Positions 28,542 through 37,387 are shown, counted from the stretch's first letter. The stretch: 64,000 nucleotides of DNA from JBCDJI01 sp964351865 (GCA_964351865.1 CAYGPJ010000011.1:46996-110995); one strand, 5' to 3'. Program-made: numbers and translations. Notes: generated by a model from the letters alone, not told the origin.

Positions 28542-28608
28542 ACAAACAAGCTAACGGCCACTAATCGGTGCACAATGTGAAGTATCAATGATTTTAATTC
28601 ATTAAAAG

Positions 28609-28640
28609 TCGATAAAACGCACTTTATGAGTTTACGTATC
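28609..28640 (-). promoter_or_regulatory. Degenerate tandem shared elements upstream of the 1026-aa sulfatase
   Basis: Plus strand holds a copy at 28609-28623 (conserved ACGCACT half, 9/15) and another at 28626-28640 (ATGAGTTTACGTATC, 11/15), 17 bp apart and 68-85 bp before the start codon at 28541. The position fits the other sites although the matches are weak. Confidence 0.35.
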
Positions 28641-28874
28641 CACGCAAGCCTTTGGTAGTGCGTTTTGTCCTCAAAGCGCTGGGTGTTGACTAGGGAAAGC
28701 GGTTTCTTTAATCCCCACGGGCTTAAACTAAACAAGTTTGAATTGAATGGTAGACACATTCCGACCTCATAGGATGTCGGAATGAAGTTTTGGGGACAAA
28801 CCGCACTACCTTAATCATCAATGTTTGCGCAATACACGCTAGTAGACCGCGCCATGAGATGTGACGGGTTAATG

Positions 28875-28898
28875 GGGGACGGAGTGAACTCCGTCCCC
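28875..28898. repeat. REP-like palindrome, GGGGACGGAGT arms (short form)
   Basis: Arms GGGGACGGAGT and ACTCCGTCCCC separated by two bases. Same core arms as the other eight elements in the window. Confidence 0.75.
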
Positions 28899-28966
28899 AC
28901 CGATGCGGGGCTAATGACACGTTGCGTGAGAGTGGCAACACCCGCCATATCTCGTGGCACAGACTA

Positions 28967-31108
28967 CTAGTAAGTTTCAGTCTCTGACGCACAACTCGGT
29001 AACGCCGCAGTTTCATCATAGGTGCCGAACACATCCCCCGCCCACCAACTGACACCGCGTAATCCCAGGCCAATCAACGCGAAGGGATGGCGCATCAATT
29101 GTTTGCGAATCTGATCATCCAGATCATGTTCCGGTTGATCCAGGGTTCCGGACATGGTCACTTTAGCCCAATACAATCCGTCTTCTTTTTTAGTGAACAC
29201 CCGCTGGGTGGCACCCGGCAGCCAGGTCAGGTTTTTTTCGTGCATCCCCAGCCAGATCACACCGGACAGCTCATTTCCCGCCCCTTGCTGTAACGATCCT
29301 CTCACGCCGATCTTGCCCGGAGAAAAAATATCGATCGACTCGAACGCGAAGCGACCGTCGTCGGCTTTCCACTCAACGGTTACCGGATCCACATCCAGAG
29401 TCAGCCAGGACTCATCCTTGAGAAAGCGCACCAGTGTCCGCTGGATGCCCCATCCCCGAAAACACGCTCCTTGAAGCTTCAAGGTTCCGCTGCCGGTACC
29501 TTTTTCCAGTTCCCATTGCGAACAAGTCCAATCCCCGGCGACACTGAGCTGTCCGTGAATGTCACTGCCTACCTCCTCATGCATCCAGCGGTACAAGTCA
29601 ATCTGATCTACCACGCCAGTTATCGATAGCCGGTCTTCTCCGTCCCAGCTGCCCTCAAAATTTAACCGCCCGACATCGACCGTTTCTAAAGATGCCTTAG
29701 ACACCGAGAAAGCTCCGTGATCATAGCCGAAATCGAATTCCGCTTTTTGCAGCTTCATCATTGGCGGCACCTCAATCCCGTATGGAGCCAGCAGGGCTTC
29801 GAAACGGATTGGATTGCGGATCACCGCCTCCACCAGTTCGATCCTCCCGTCCGCGCGCATACTCTGCTTGTCTTCGACGCTCCCTTCCCAACGCAGATTT
29901 ACATTCGCCATGCCGTCCACCTCCGCCTTCACCTCTGCCGGCAGCCACTTATGGAGCGGCATCTCGCTCATCTCAACCGCCAGTTTTCCCTCCTTCTGAG
30001 CCCAGTCATACTCAGCCGTTCCATCCAATGAAAAACTGCCGGGCGCTCGTATTTTCAATCGCTTGGCATCCAGTCGCTGATCCTGGATTTCGAAATCACA
30101 ATATACTTCCTCGAATTCGAACGACTTGAGTTCCTCATTTCCATGGACACGTGCCAACTCATCCAGCCACACCCAGTCCCGCATCAGAGATTCTTTCAGG
30201 TCGACCTCTCCACCCGCATGAATCTTTTTTCCCGTCTCATCGGTATTCCAGAACACATCCCCGCTGAGGCGCCCACTCAGTTTGCCCTGCAGTTCCGGCG
30301 GTAAAATCTGCGCTACCGGCATCTGCACCGTTTTCACCTTCGCCCTGATACTTTTATCATCCCGCATCCCGATCCGGGCCGAAATCTCGGCGGTCGCCGG
30401 GTCGCCATCCACCCCGTGTAACCGAGCTTTTTCAATGTTGGCCTTTTCCCGCGTGATGAACATTTTTAATTCATCCACGTGCATGGTCGGGAAATACGGA
30501 AATTCCAGCATGCCATCCCGGCAGTCGTATTTGAAGTCCTGCCCGATCATCGTCGCGGTCAGGTGCAGATTACTCAACCGTCCTTCGGTCCCGCGAAACG
30601 GAAACACAACATCCGCATCCGGACAGATAATCTCGCCGCAGTAGAACCGCCGCGGCATCAGAAAGTTATACCAAGGCTTTTTGCCCTGCGGCAGCGGTTC
30701 CTTCAACGCGTCATCCGGCATCCTCAACTTGAATTCGCCCTTAGCAATATCGACTCGCTCGATTTCCCAGACGCTCCGAAAAACCGCCCACGGGTTGAAC
30801 TTTCCCTGAATGTCGTAGGCGTTCATCGACCCAATGGCTTCCCCCGCCCGCCCCACGCTTTCGAAAGACTCGACATCTGCGGTCAGCTCTTCGACCAGCG
30901 TAATATCTTCAAACTCCCCGTGCACTTTTAAGGCGCGCGACACCTGATGCGACAACATCGCGCGAAAACTCTCACTCTGCGCCCAATGCTTAATGTCTCC
31001 GTAAACCGCCAGATAGCCAATATACAGCCCAGCCACGGCCAGCAGGAATAAGCCGGCTAAACCCATCACTCCCCGCCAGATCCATTTTTTTGCGGGCAGC
31101 CGGATCAT
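28967..31108 (-). CDS. AsmA/TamB-like envelope protein
   Basis: A 713-aa protein with one N-terminal membrane helix (about 12-34) followed by a long periplasmic region of repeating beta-strand pattern (for example LDGTAEYDWAQKEGKLAVEM, RADGRIELVEAVIRNP). This organisation fits the AsmA/DUF3971-type proteins that form beta-groove bridges for lipid transport between the membranes. No catalytic motif is visible. The gene begins 1 nt after the dehydrogenase gene stop, so they are cotranscribed, but a functional link is not evident. Family assignment is by architecture. Confidence 0.7.
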   Translation of the reverse strand: MIRLPAKKWIWRGVMGLAGLFLLAVAGLYIGYLAVYGDIKHWAQSESFRAMLSHQVSRALKVHGEFEDITLVEELTADVESFESVGRAGEAIGSMNAYDIQGKFNPWAVFRSVWEIERVDIAKGEFKLRMPDDALKEPLPQGKKPWYNFLMPRRFYCGEIICPDADVVFPFRGTEGRLSNLHLTATMIGQDFKYDCRDGMLEFPYFPTMHVDELKMFITREKANIEKARLHGVDGDPATAEISARIGMRDDKSIRAKVKTVQMPVAQILPPELQGKLSGRLSGDVFWNTDETGKKIHAGGEVDLKESLMRDWVWLDELARVHGNEELKSFEFEEVYCDFEIQDQRLDAKRLKIRAPGSFSLDGTAEYDWAQKEGKLAVEMSEMPLHKWLPAEVKAEVDGMANVNLRWEGSVEDKQSMRADGRIELVEAVIRNPIRFEALLAPYGIEVPPMMKLQKAEFDFGYDHGAFSVSKASLETVDVGRLNFEGSWDGEDRLSITGVVDQIDLYRWMHEEVGSDIHGQLSVAGDWTCSQWELEKGTGSGTLKLQGACFRGWGIQRTLVRFLKDESWLTLDVDPVTVEWKADDGRFAFESIDIFSPGKIGVRGSLQQGAGNELSGVIWLGMHEKNLTWLPGATQRVFTKKEDGLYWAKVTMSGTLDQPEHDLDDQIRKQLMRHPFALIGLGLRGVSWWAGDVFGTYDETAALPSCASETETY

Positions 31109-31109
31109 G

Positions 31110-31940
31110 CTAACCTTTCACCAGCTTTTCCAATGCGATGAAATCCAGATCGGCCAATCCGGCTTCCATGCCGGCATCATAGATCTCTTTGGTCCGTTCG
31201 GTCAGTCGCGGCGATAATCCTTGCGCCGCCCCCAGCGCCAAACCCAGATCCTTGCGCATATGCTTCACCGAAAACTGTGGCGAATGGTCGCCGCTTTTCA
31301 GTTTCGGCTCCTTGAGTGTAGCCAAACCGGAAAGCGCTACATTTTCACCTAACACCTCATAAAACTGTTCATGCGACAATCCGAACTTCTGCGCCAGATG
31401 CCAACCTTCCGTCAGAGCCTGCGACACTGCGGCAATCTGTAGGTTCATCGACAGCTTGATGGCCGCCGCCTGCGCCGGCGTGCCCATCACAAAGCGCTTA
31501 CGACTCAAAGGTTTTAAAAACGTCTCGGCCCGGCGCACGGCATCCGGTGTTCCTCCCTGAAAAAAGACCAGTTCCCGCGCTTCGGCTGCCGGCTTACTGC
31601 CCGTGAATGGAGCTTCCAGATAGGTCGCTCCCTTACTAGTCACTTGTTCCGCAAAGGAGGTGGCGGCGGCGGGAGAGATTGTGCTGGATTGAATCACCAG
31701 CATCCCGAATTTCACCACCGGCAGGATCTGATCTAATACCGACTGCACTGCCGCTGGGTCCGCGACACAAATATGAATCACCTCCGCACCATCGGCTGCC
31801 TGCTTAAGGTCTGCCTCAAAGCCCGGAAAATCCGGTTGCGGCGTCCGGTTCCACGTCCGCACCGTATGTCCGTCCTCCGCATAATGCGTCGCCCAAATAG
31901 ACCCAATGATCCCCAATCCCACAACAGATACTTTAGCCAT
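31110..31940 (-). CDS. NAD(P)-dependent beta-hydroxyacid dehydrogenase family protein
   Basis: A 276-aa Rossmann-fold oxidoreductase of the 6-phosphogluconate dehydrogenase/3-hydroxyisobutyrate dehydrogenase family. The nucleotide site is GLGIIG (8-13), the substrate loop APFTGSKPAA, and the catalytic Lys with its partner Asn lie in KLSMN (near 162-166). It oxidises or reduces a short beta-hydroxy acid or semialdehyde; the substrate is not determined. It is followed at one base by the AsmA-like gene. Confidence 0.9.
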   Translation of the reverse strand: MAKVSVVGLGIIGSIWATHYAEDGHTVRTWNRTPQPDFPGFEADLKQAADGAEVIHICVADPAAVQSVLDQILPVVKFGMLVIQSSTISPAAATSFAEQVTSKGATYLEAPFTGSKPAAEARELVFFQGGTPDAVRRAETFLKPLSRKRFVMGTPAQAAAIKLSMNLQIAAVSQALTEGWHLAQKFGLSHEQFYEVLGENVALSGLATLKEPKLKSGDHSPQFSVKHMRKDLGLALGAAQGLSPRLTERTKEIYDAGMEAGLADLDFIALEKLVKG

Positions 31941-32086
31941 GTCAAAAATGCTAACAGAAGTCTGCTAAGATAAAACAAAACTGTTCCCGATATTAGTGTC
32001 CATTTCTTTTCCTGCGGTAAACTGAACCAGTTAGAAATAATTTTTACCGTGCTTCGCACTATGTTCTGTGGTTAAAAATAGTTCCC

Positions 32087-32350
32087 GTGACTCCCGAAGA
32101 ATTCACAGAAGCCATCACCACCACCGTCATGCCCTTCGGCAAATATGAAGGCCGACCGCTCTACGACCTGCCGCTGGATTACTTGATGTGGTTCCAACAA
32201 AAAGGCTACCCCAAAGGCAAACTCGGCGACCTGATGCAAGCCGTCGCCACCGCTAAAGCCGAATGCGGCAACGCCATCTTCGATCCACTCCGCCAGAACC
32301 CATCTCCTGCCGGATCACGCAAACCCAAAAAGAAGCACTGGAAATTTTGA
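32087..32350 (+). CDS. DUF3820 family protein
   Basis: A small 87-aa protein beginning with GTG. The core MPFGKYEGRPLYDLPLDYL, then WFQQKGYPKGKLGDLM matches the DUF3820 family (putative quorum-sensing-regulated virulence factor). Function in general is unknown; the motif also resembles a short nucleic-acid-associated segment found in exonuclease-like proteins. Basic C-terminal tail (KPKKKHW). Stands alone, convergent with the hydrolase gene, with a palindrome between their ends. Confidence 0.8.
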   Translation: MTPEEFTEAITTTVMPFGKYEGRPLYDLPLDYLMWFQQKGYPKGKLGDLMQAVATAKAECGNAIFDPLRQNPSPAGSRKPKKKHWKF

Positions 32351-32360
32351 ACCAACCGCT

Positions 32361-32404
32361 TAGGGGACGGAGTCATTAGGCATGCCTAATGACTCCGTCC
32401 CCTA
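32361..32404. repeat. REP-like perfect palindrome (44 bp)
   Basis: Perfect 44-bp palindrome centred on GGCATGCC with outer arms TAGGGGACGGAGTCATTA. It lies between convergent genes and contains the stop codon of the hydrolase gene (32402-32404), so it could also act as a bidirectional terminator. Confidence 0.85.
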
Positions 32405-33385
32405 ATTCGTAAACATTTCAGGAAACCGTTGCCGCGCCAGCTTCAGGCTTTCCGGCATCAGTTGATACCCCACATGTCCCTGCCGGAATTCATCGTAATG
32501 GCAACCTTTCCAAACACGCTGTAATGCACGGATGGTTTCCGGTGGCGCAATCCGATCAAAAATTCCCGCGACCAGCATAATTTTTCCCGTGTCGACGATC
32601 GGTTGATGATACGTCGGGCAGACCAACCGCAGATGCCTCAGCACCAGTTCCCGTGGAATACCGCGCTTCTTGAGTTGCCGCTGTAACGTGCGGGTCGCCG
32701 GCGACTCCCAAATAGCGATATCCACATCGACAATCGGCTCCAACAGCCATGCCGTGCTGATCGACTCTTCCAGCACTGCCAAAAGTGAAGCAATCCAACC
32801 ACCGTAACTGGTCCCCCACAATCCGATATGCGGCACTCCTTTTTGCTTTAGCAAGCGACACATCCAGCGCAACTCCACCACCGCCTGCCGGATTCCTTCG
32901 GAGGTGCGAATCAGATTCGAAGTCAACGCCATCTCACCACTCAGCGCTTGTTTCGGCTTACGACCGTAGTGATAGGGCAAATGAAAGAAAATCGCACTCC
33001 AGCCCAGCGCATTCAGCTTCTTGGCCCACATGCGGTAGCCGACATCACTGACGGACATCACCCCATGCAGCATAAACATCACCGGTGATTTCCATCCTTT
33101 GGGCCCCAGCCAGATATTCATGTGGGTCATGTCATTTTCCGGACAGCCACTGCTGATCGGACTGGGACGAGCAAAGGTGCCGGACTCCGGTAACTCCCCT
33201 CCCCTATACCCCTCCGGGATCTGGTAAAATTCTTCCAGCGACAAAGACTCACATTCTTCGACATACTCCAGCATCTCCTCGTAAGTATGGCTGCCGGCCT
33301 TACCCCTCATCTGTAACGCATTGATAAAGCCAAATGAAAACCCATCAATGGCCCGTGCCTGAATATCTTTGACTGCTTGTCTCAT
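32402..33385 (-). CDS. Alpha/beta-hydrolase family protein
   Basis: From the ATG at 33385 the protein is 327 aa, without signal peptide. It shows an LHG oxyanion region, the nucleophile elbow GTSYGG, an Asp in AGIFDRIAP and a His in QGHVGY, the order of a serine hydrolase. The start is chosen because its ATG overlaps the stop of the acyltransferase gene (ATGA) and is preceded by GGAAAG; upstream in-frame ATGs at 33397 and 33454 are less likely. Substrate unknown; coupling to a PlsC protein suggests lipid or lipid-ester metabolism. Confidence 0.82.
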   Translation of the reverse strand: MRQAVKDIQARAIDGFSFGFINALQMRGKAGSHTYEEMLEYVEECESLSLEEFYQIPEGYRGGELPESGTFARPSPISSGCPENDMTHMNIWLGPKGWKSPVMFMLHGVMSVSDVGYRMWAKKLNALGWSAIFFHLPYHYGRKPKQALSGEMALTSNLIRTSEGIRQAVVELRWMCRLLKQKGVPHIGLWGTSYGGWIASLLAVLEESISTAWLLEPIVDVDIAIWESPATRTLQRQLKKRGIPRELVLRHLRLVCPTYHQPIVDTGKIMLVAGIFDRIAPPETIRALQRVWKGCHYDEFRQGHVGYQLMPESLKLARQRFPEMFTN

Positions 33386-34071
33386 TTCTCTTTCCATCGC
33401 TGCTGCGCGGTGCGCGGAATTAATGCTTCCTGAAATTCCGACCCCCGCTTCCATCTTTGATACGCTCCCTTGATCGCCTGATCAATTTCCTGATTCAAGG
33501 CTTCCCTCTCCATTCTTTTTCCTTCACGCACCGGATAAATCGCCGGCAGAAACTCAATCCGGATTTGGGGACGCCGCCACCATGCCTGTTTGGCATAGAG
33601 CTGATCTGTCCCCAAAATGAGCACCGGCACTACCGGGCTGTTGGTTTTCAATGACAGCAATGCCGCCCCCGGTGGCAGCGGCACCGCTTCCAGAATCGAC
33701 TCTACTCCAGTGCGTAGTCCGCCTTCCGGAAATACCCCGAGCACCCGCCCCGCCTGCAACCTCTTTAACGCTTCCCGCAGCGCCTCGCTACCCGAACCAT
33801 CCCGATTCACCGGAATCGCAAAAATATTGGTAAACAACCAGTCTGACCAGCCTGCCGCAAACAGATCTTTCATCGCCATAAAGTCCACCACGGGTTTTAC
33901 CAAAGTTCCCAGTGCAGGTGGATCAAAGTGGCTGATATGATTTCCCACCAGTAACAAAGGCCCTTTTTCATAGGCAAATTCACCGACCACGCGAATCCGG
34001 CACGGCAGAAAAATCAGCCGACAAATTGCCCGGCAAATTCGATACAAAAGCGTTCGCATTCTCGTCCCCAT
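33382..34071 (-). CDS. PlsC-type 1-acyl-sn-glycerol-3-phosphate acyltransferase-like
   Basis: Membrane-associated acyltransferase of about 229 aa. The catalytic NHxxxxD motif is NHISHFD, and the acceptor motif is FPEGGLRTG. The open frame reaches 34344 but its first ~90 residues overlap the divergent carotenoid gene and look non-coding; the start at 34071 (MGTRMRTLL) or 34059 (MRTLLYR) places a hydrophobic segment at the N-terminus as expected. It may make phosphatidic acid, but its position back-to-back with carotenoid genes leaves open that it acylates a carotenoid glycoside. Confidence 0.85.
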   Translation of the reverse strand: MGTRMRTLLYRICRAICRLIFLPCRIRVVGEFAYEKGPLLLVGNHISHFDPPALGTLVKPVVDFMAMKDLFAAGWSDWLFTNIFAIPVNRDGSGSEALREALKRLQAGRVLGVFPEGGLRTGVESILEAVPLPPGAALLSLKTNSPVVPVLILGTDQLYAKQAWWRRPQIRIEFLPAIYPVREGKRMEREALNQEIDQAIKGAYQRWKRGSEFQEALIPRTAQQRWKEK

Positions 34072-34114
34072 ATGACAGAGTAAGATTCTAGACCCATTTA
34101 TCTTCCGTCGTCTC

Positions 34115-35572
34115 GTGAAAAGCACCACATCATCACAGGAAAATTTGCATGCCGTCGTCGTCGGTGGCGGCCTGGGAGGCATGGCCGCCGCCGCGCGCCT
34201 GGCGCACGGCGGCGCACGCGTCACCCTGATCGAGCGCAACTCATCGCTCGGCGGTAAGGCGTCAGAACACCGGCAGGACGGATTCCGCTGGGACATCGGC
34301 CCTTCCCTACTGACCATGCCGGATGTCGTGTATGATCTGGCCAATGCACTGGAGATTGATCCCCCGGTGCTGAAACGACTGGATAACGTCTGCCGCTACT
34401 TCTGGTCCGATGGCCACCTCATCGATGCCGATGAAGCCTTCTGCCAGCACCCGGAAGTCGCCAGCTTTCTGGAATACGCCAAAGGCATCTACGAACTCTC
34501 CGGCGAGGCCTTCCTGCGTCACCCGCCGGAGGAATTCTGGCGCGCCTTGACGCCGCAAAACTGGCCCAAGCTGGCACATTTCCCGAAGATCGCAAATTTT
34601 CACACCATGAGCGACGAAGTGCGCCTCCGCTTCAGCGATCCTTACCTGATTCAGCTCTTCGAACGGTTCGCCACCTACAATGGCAGCAACCCGCACCAGA
34701 CCCCGGCCACCTTTAACGTAATTCCCTACGTCGAGAATGCCTTCGGGGCCTGGTATCCGGAGGGCGGCATGCGCTCACTCGCCGACTGGCTGGCGCAGGC
34801 AATCGAAAATCTCGGGGTGGAAATCCACACCGATACCCTGGTAACCCAATACGACGGCACCCGCGTAGAAACCAATACGGGCAAACACTGGCAGCCGGAC
34901 GTGGTGATCTGTAACGGCGAAGTTTACGGCGCCCACGAACGCTGGATCCGCTCGCCCGGGTTTCGCGCAGAACAACAGCGAATTCGCCCGGAGGAACTTT
35001 CCCTCTCCGGTTACGTGCTGCTGCTGGGCGTCTCCAAGCAATACCCCCAGCTACGCCATCATAATATCTTCTTCAGTGACGACTATGATCATGAATTTAT
35101 GGAACTCTTCGAACGCCGACGCTTTCCTTCCGACCCGACCATCTACCTGAACAGCTCTTCCTGCACCACTCCTGAAGATGCACCCAAGGGGCATGATAAC
35201 TTTTTCCTGCTGGTCAACGCCCCCGCTGAGACAGACGACATCAAATGGTCGGAGCGTTGTCACGAATACGACCACCGGATCATCTCCAAACTGGAACGCA
35301 TGGGGTTGGATGGACTCGGCGACCACATCGTCAGCACCCATCACATCACGCCGGCCGACTTCGCCCGGCGAGATCTGAGCACTCACGGTGCCCTCTACGG
35401 AGCGGCTTCGCACGGCATTAAGGCTTCCCTGTTCCGTCCTCCCATGAAATCCCGCATCGATCCAAAGCTACACTTCGTCGGCGGCAGCACCCATCCTGGC
35501 GGCGGTATTCCGTTGGTGCTGCTAAGTGCCCAGATGGTCACTGAAGCGATTCAGCGGAAGCATTCGTTATAG
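34115..35572 (+). CDS. Phytoene desaturase-family carotenoid oxidoreductase (CrtI/CrtN-like)
   Basis: FAD-dependent desaturase or isomerase of 485 aa, starting with GTG. FAD-binding GGGLGGMAAAARLA (17-30), ERNSSLGGKA, the YPEGGM segment, and the C-terminal carotenoid-oxidoreductase signature FVGGSTHPGGGIP are visible. It acts on the membrane-embedded polyene chain of a C30 or C40 carotenoid. The CruF-like gene follows after a REP element; a divergent acyltransferase lies upstream. The synthase gene is not in the window. Exact step (desaturation, oxidation or isomerisation) not resolved. Confidence 0.9.
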   Translation: MKSTTSSQENLHAVVVGGGLGGMAAAARLAHGGARVTLIERNSSLGGKASEHRQDGFRWDIGPSLLTMPDVVYDLANALEIDPPVLKRLDNVCRYFWSDGHLIDADEAFCQHPEVASFLEYAKGIYELSGEAFLRHPPEEFWRALTPQNWPKLAHFPKIANFHTMSDEVRLRFSDPYLIQLFERFATYNGSNPHQTPATFNVIPYVENAFGAWYPEGGMRSLADWLAQAIENLGVEIHTDTLVTQYDGTRVETNTGKHWQPDVVICNGEVYGAHERWIRSPGFRAEQQRIRPEELSLSGYVLLLGVSKQYPQLRHHNIFFSDDYDHEFMELFERRRFPSDPTIYLNSSSCTTPEDAPKGHDNFFLLVNAPAETDDIKWSERCHEYDHRIISKLERMGLDGLGDHIVSTHHITPADFARRDLSTHGALYGAASHGIKASLFRPPMKSRIDPKLHFVGGSTHPGGGIPLVLLSAQMVTEAIQRKHSL

Positions 35573-35598
35573 AGTCTTTTGAATGAAGCGCTGAACCA

Positions 35599-35679
35599 TA
35601 GGGGACGGAGTAATGGGTTTCACACCCCGTTCACAACAAATCGAAGCCGTTCGGGAAGAACCCATTACTCAGTCCCCTA
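35599..35679. repeat. REP-like element, long form (TAGGGGACGGAGTAAT arms)
   Basis: Outer arms TAGGGGACGGAGTAATGGG and CCCATTACTCAGTCCCCTA enclose about 40 bases. One arm has a one-base change. Flanked on the left by GCGCTGAAC, which is the right-hand flank in other copies, so this copy is in reverse orientation. Confidence 0.75.
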
Positions 35680-35774
35680 GCAAAAGCCCATCCGTCGATA
35701 GGCTGAGACAGTTTTCATTGAACCATTCGGATTCCGGTTGTCCTCCGATTGAATTGGCGTAGCTTTGCTCTGAT

Positions 35775-36515
35775 ATGAAGTATCGGGTTATTTTTCTGGG
35801 AAACGGGTTCAACGACCTGTGTTTCCGCATCTTTATTATCTGGGCACTGGTCGGCTTCTTGATCACCGGATTGAATATCACGATTCTCACCGTCGCCAGC
35901 TGGGAACTTCCATCAGTATTGAACCAATTTTTGACACAGTGTCTGCTGCTAGGCGATTTTATCTTCAATGCGCTGGCGGCGCTGGTCGTGCTGCTACTCT
36001 ACCGCGACTGGATCGGCTGGGGCCGTGCGCTGGCGGGATTATTTCTGGTCGGATTCTGTGGTGCATTAGCGGAATGGGTCGGCACCAAAACCGGTTTCCC
36101 TTTCGGCGACTATCATTACACCGGCAATATGGGACCAATGATCGCGGGGCAACTCCCCTGGGCCATTCCGCTGGCATGGTGGACAGTGGTCGGTGCCTTT
36201 CACTTATTGCTACGAACTTACTGGAATGACCTCGGACCATGGACAACCGCACTCGGTGTGGGAGCGGCTGCCACTCTTTTTGATTATCTGATGGAACCTT
36301 ACGCCTGGCAGATCAAGGCCTATTGGATCTGGCATGCAGGCAGTGTACCTTTGCTCAACTATGTCTCGTGGTTTGTGCTTTCCGCTGTTTTTTCAGTGGT
36401 GCTGAATGCAGTGGGCGCCATCTCGAAGCCTCACCGGTCTCACGCGACCTGGCAGGCAGGAGTGGTGCTGGCACTGATGATTGGAATCTTCCTGCTGGGA
36501 AGAGCGGTGCAGTGA
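35775..36515 (+). CDS. cruF: CruF-like carotenoid 1,2-hydratase family (DUF422) membrane protein
   Basis: A 246-aa integral membrane protein with about seven helices. The conserved blocks EWVGTKTGFPFGDYHYT, FDYLMEPYAW and NYVSWF belong to the carotenoid biosynthesis protein family that includes CruF and bisanhydrobacterioruberin hydratase, which add water to the end of an acyclic carotenoid. Together with the desaturase upstream this indicates an acyclic, hydroxylated carotenoid. The biochemical step in this organism is inferred. Confidence 0.88.
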   Translation: MKYRVIFLGNGFNDLCFRIFIIWALVGFLITGLNITILTVASWELPSVLNQFLTQCLLLGDFIFNALAALVVLLLYRDWIGWGRALAGLFLVGFCGALAEWVGTKTGFPFGDYHYTGNMGPMIAGQLPWAIPLAWWTVVGAFHLLLRTYWNDLGPWTTALGVGAAATLFDYLMEPYAWQIKAYWIWHAGSVPLLNYVSWFVLSAVFSVVLNAVGAISKPHRSHATWQAGVVLALMIGIFLLGRAVQ

Positions 36516-36544
36516 TTTACTGAATGGCCGAACGATACCGCTTT

Positions 36545-36588
36545 AAAAGGGACGGAGGAGTTCATGCATGAATTCCTCCGTCCCTTTT
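36545..36588. repeat. REP-like palindrome, AAAAGGGACGGAGGAG arms
   Basis: 44-bp palindrome centred on ATGCAT with one mismatched pair, between the ends of two convergent genes. Same type as those at 48284 and 53121. The T-run of each arm could let it serve as a terminator in both directions. Confidence 0.85.
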
Positions 36589-36613
36589 ATCCGACTAGGC
36601 TATGAGACAGCCC

Positions 36614-37114
36614 TCAGGTCCCCACGACCACTTCTTTACTCAGCATCAGGTCATCATCGAAGGTAAAGTAACCTTTGAAGTAGCGTCCTTCGACCATGTG
36701 CGGAAACCAGAATTCATCGTCCTGCCACATCCGGCCATAGGGCACCTCTGAGACGCGACTCCAGAACGCCTTGGCCTCGTCAGTCTCAATCAAATCACCC
36801 TCCGCTTTTTCACTGCGGAAGACTTCGCAGTGCTGCGCCAGTCCATCGGCAAACTGAAAAAACAATTCTCCACAGGGATGGGGATCTACCGGCGTCACCC
36901 CGATTTCTTCCTGGGTTTCACGCACCGCGGCTTGTAATGCGGTTTCGCCCGGATCAATTTTCCCGCCCGGTCCATTCACCTTACCGGCCCCCAGTCCTCG
37001 TTTTTTTTCAATCAGCAGCACTTCATCCCGTTCGAACACAAAACACAGCACGGTTTTTTGATTCGGCACCCAGCCGTCGAAAGAGAAATGAGTTAATTCA
37101 TCGGGAGAAATCAT
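36614..37114 (-). CDS. Nudix hydrolase (MutT/MTH1-like)
   Basis: A 166-aa Nudix pyrophosphohydrolase. The Nudix box GX5EX7REUXEEXGU is complete (GKIDPGE, then RETQEEIG). The preceding KKRGLGAGKVNGPGG resembles the MTH1/8-oxo-dGTPase branch, so removal of oxidised purine nucleotides is plausible. No signal peptide. Stands alone between two REP elements. Confidence 0.9.
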   Translation of the reverse strand: MISPDELTHFSFDGWVPNQKTVLCFVFERDEVLLIEKKRGLGAGKVNGPGGKIDPGETALQAAVRETQEEIGVTPVDPHPCGELFFQFADGLAQHCEVFRSEKAEGDLIETDEAKAFWSRVSEVPYGRMWQDDEFWFPHMVEGRYFKGYFTFDDDLMLSKEVVVGT

Positions 37115-37210
37115 AAAGGCAACGGTAGAGCACTCGATTCAGGCTGACAACTCATCGCTTTTGAAATCGAGCACTTCCGAATGACATCATTAAGGTTCAT
37201 GGTGGCCCAC

Positions 37211-37295
37211 GATAGGGGACGGAGTAATTTTTCCGGCATACCGCTTTCGAGTTTCAGCATATAAGATTCGTGGAAATATTACTCCGTCCCCTATC
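37211..37295. repeat. REP-like element, long form, loop orientation A
   Basis: Arms GATAGGGGACGGAGTAAT and ATTACTCCGTCCCCTATC enclose about 50 bases. Left flank GGTGGCCCAC, right flank GTTCAGCGC, as in the copy at 43030, but the loop sequence is the reverse complement of that copy's loop. Confidence 0.9.
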
Positions 37296-37387
37296 GTTCA
37301 GCGCATGGCTACATGATATGGACACGCTCACCTTTAATGATATTGCTGCGTCAACCGAGTTTCTAACGCGGTCTACATTCAGAAAAA

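Larger units (their letters stand above)
28542..28966. other. 425-bp gap at the border of the polysaccharide cluster
   Basis: No convincing gene. It holds the degenerate operators of the large sulfatase (near 28610-28640) and the first REP-like palindrome (28875-28898). Short open frames on the minus strand here have no recognisable domain and overlap neighbouring genes. Confidence 0.6.

Noticed and set aside
28723..29073. Short minus-strand frames in the gap right of the cluster
   Set aside because: They overlap the end of the AsmA-like gene or the REP element and have no recognisable features.
33382..34344. Longer start for the PlsC-like gene at 34344
   Set aside because: The first ~90 residues overlap the divergent carotenoid gene and look like a shadow; MGTRMRTLL at 34071 fits the family start.
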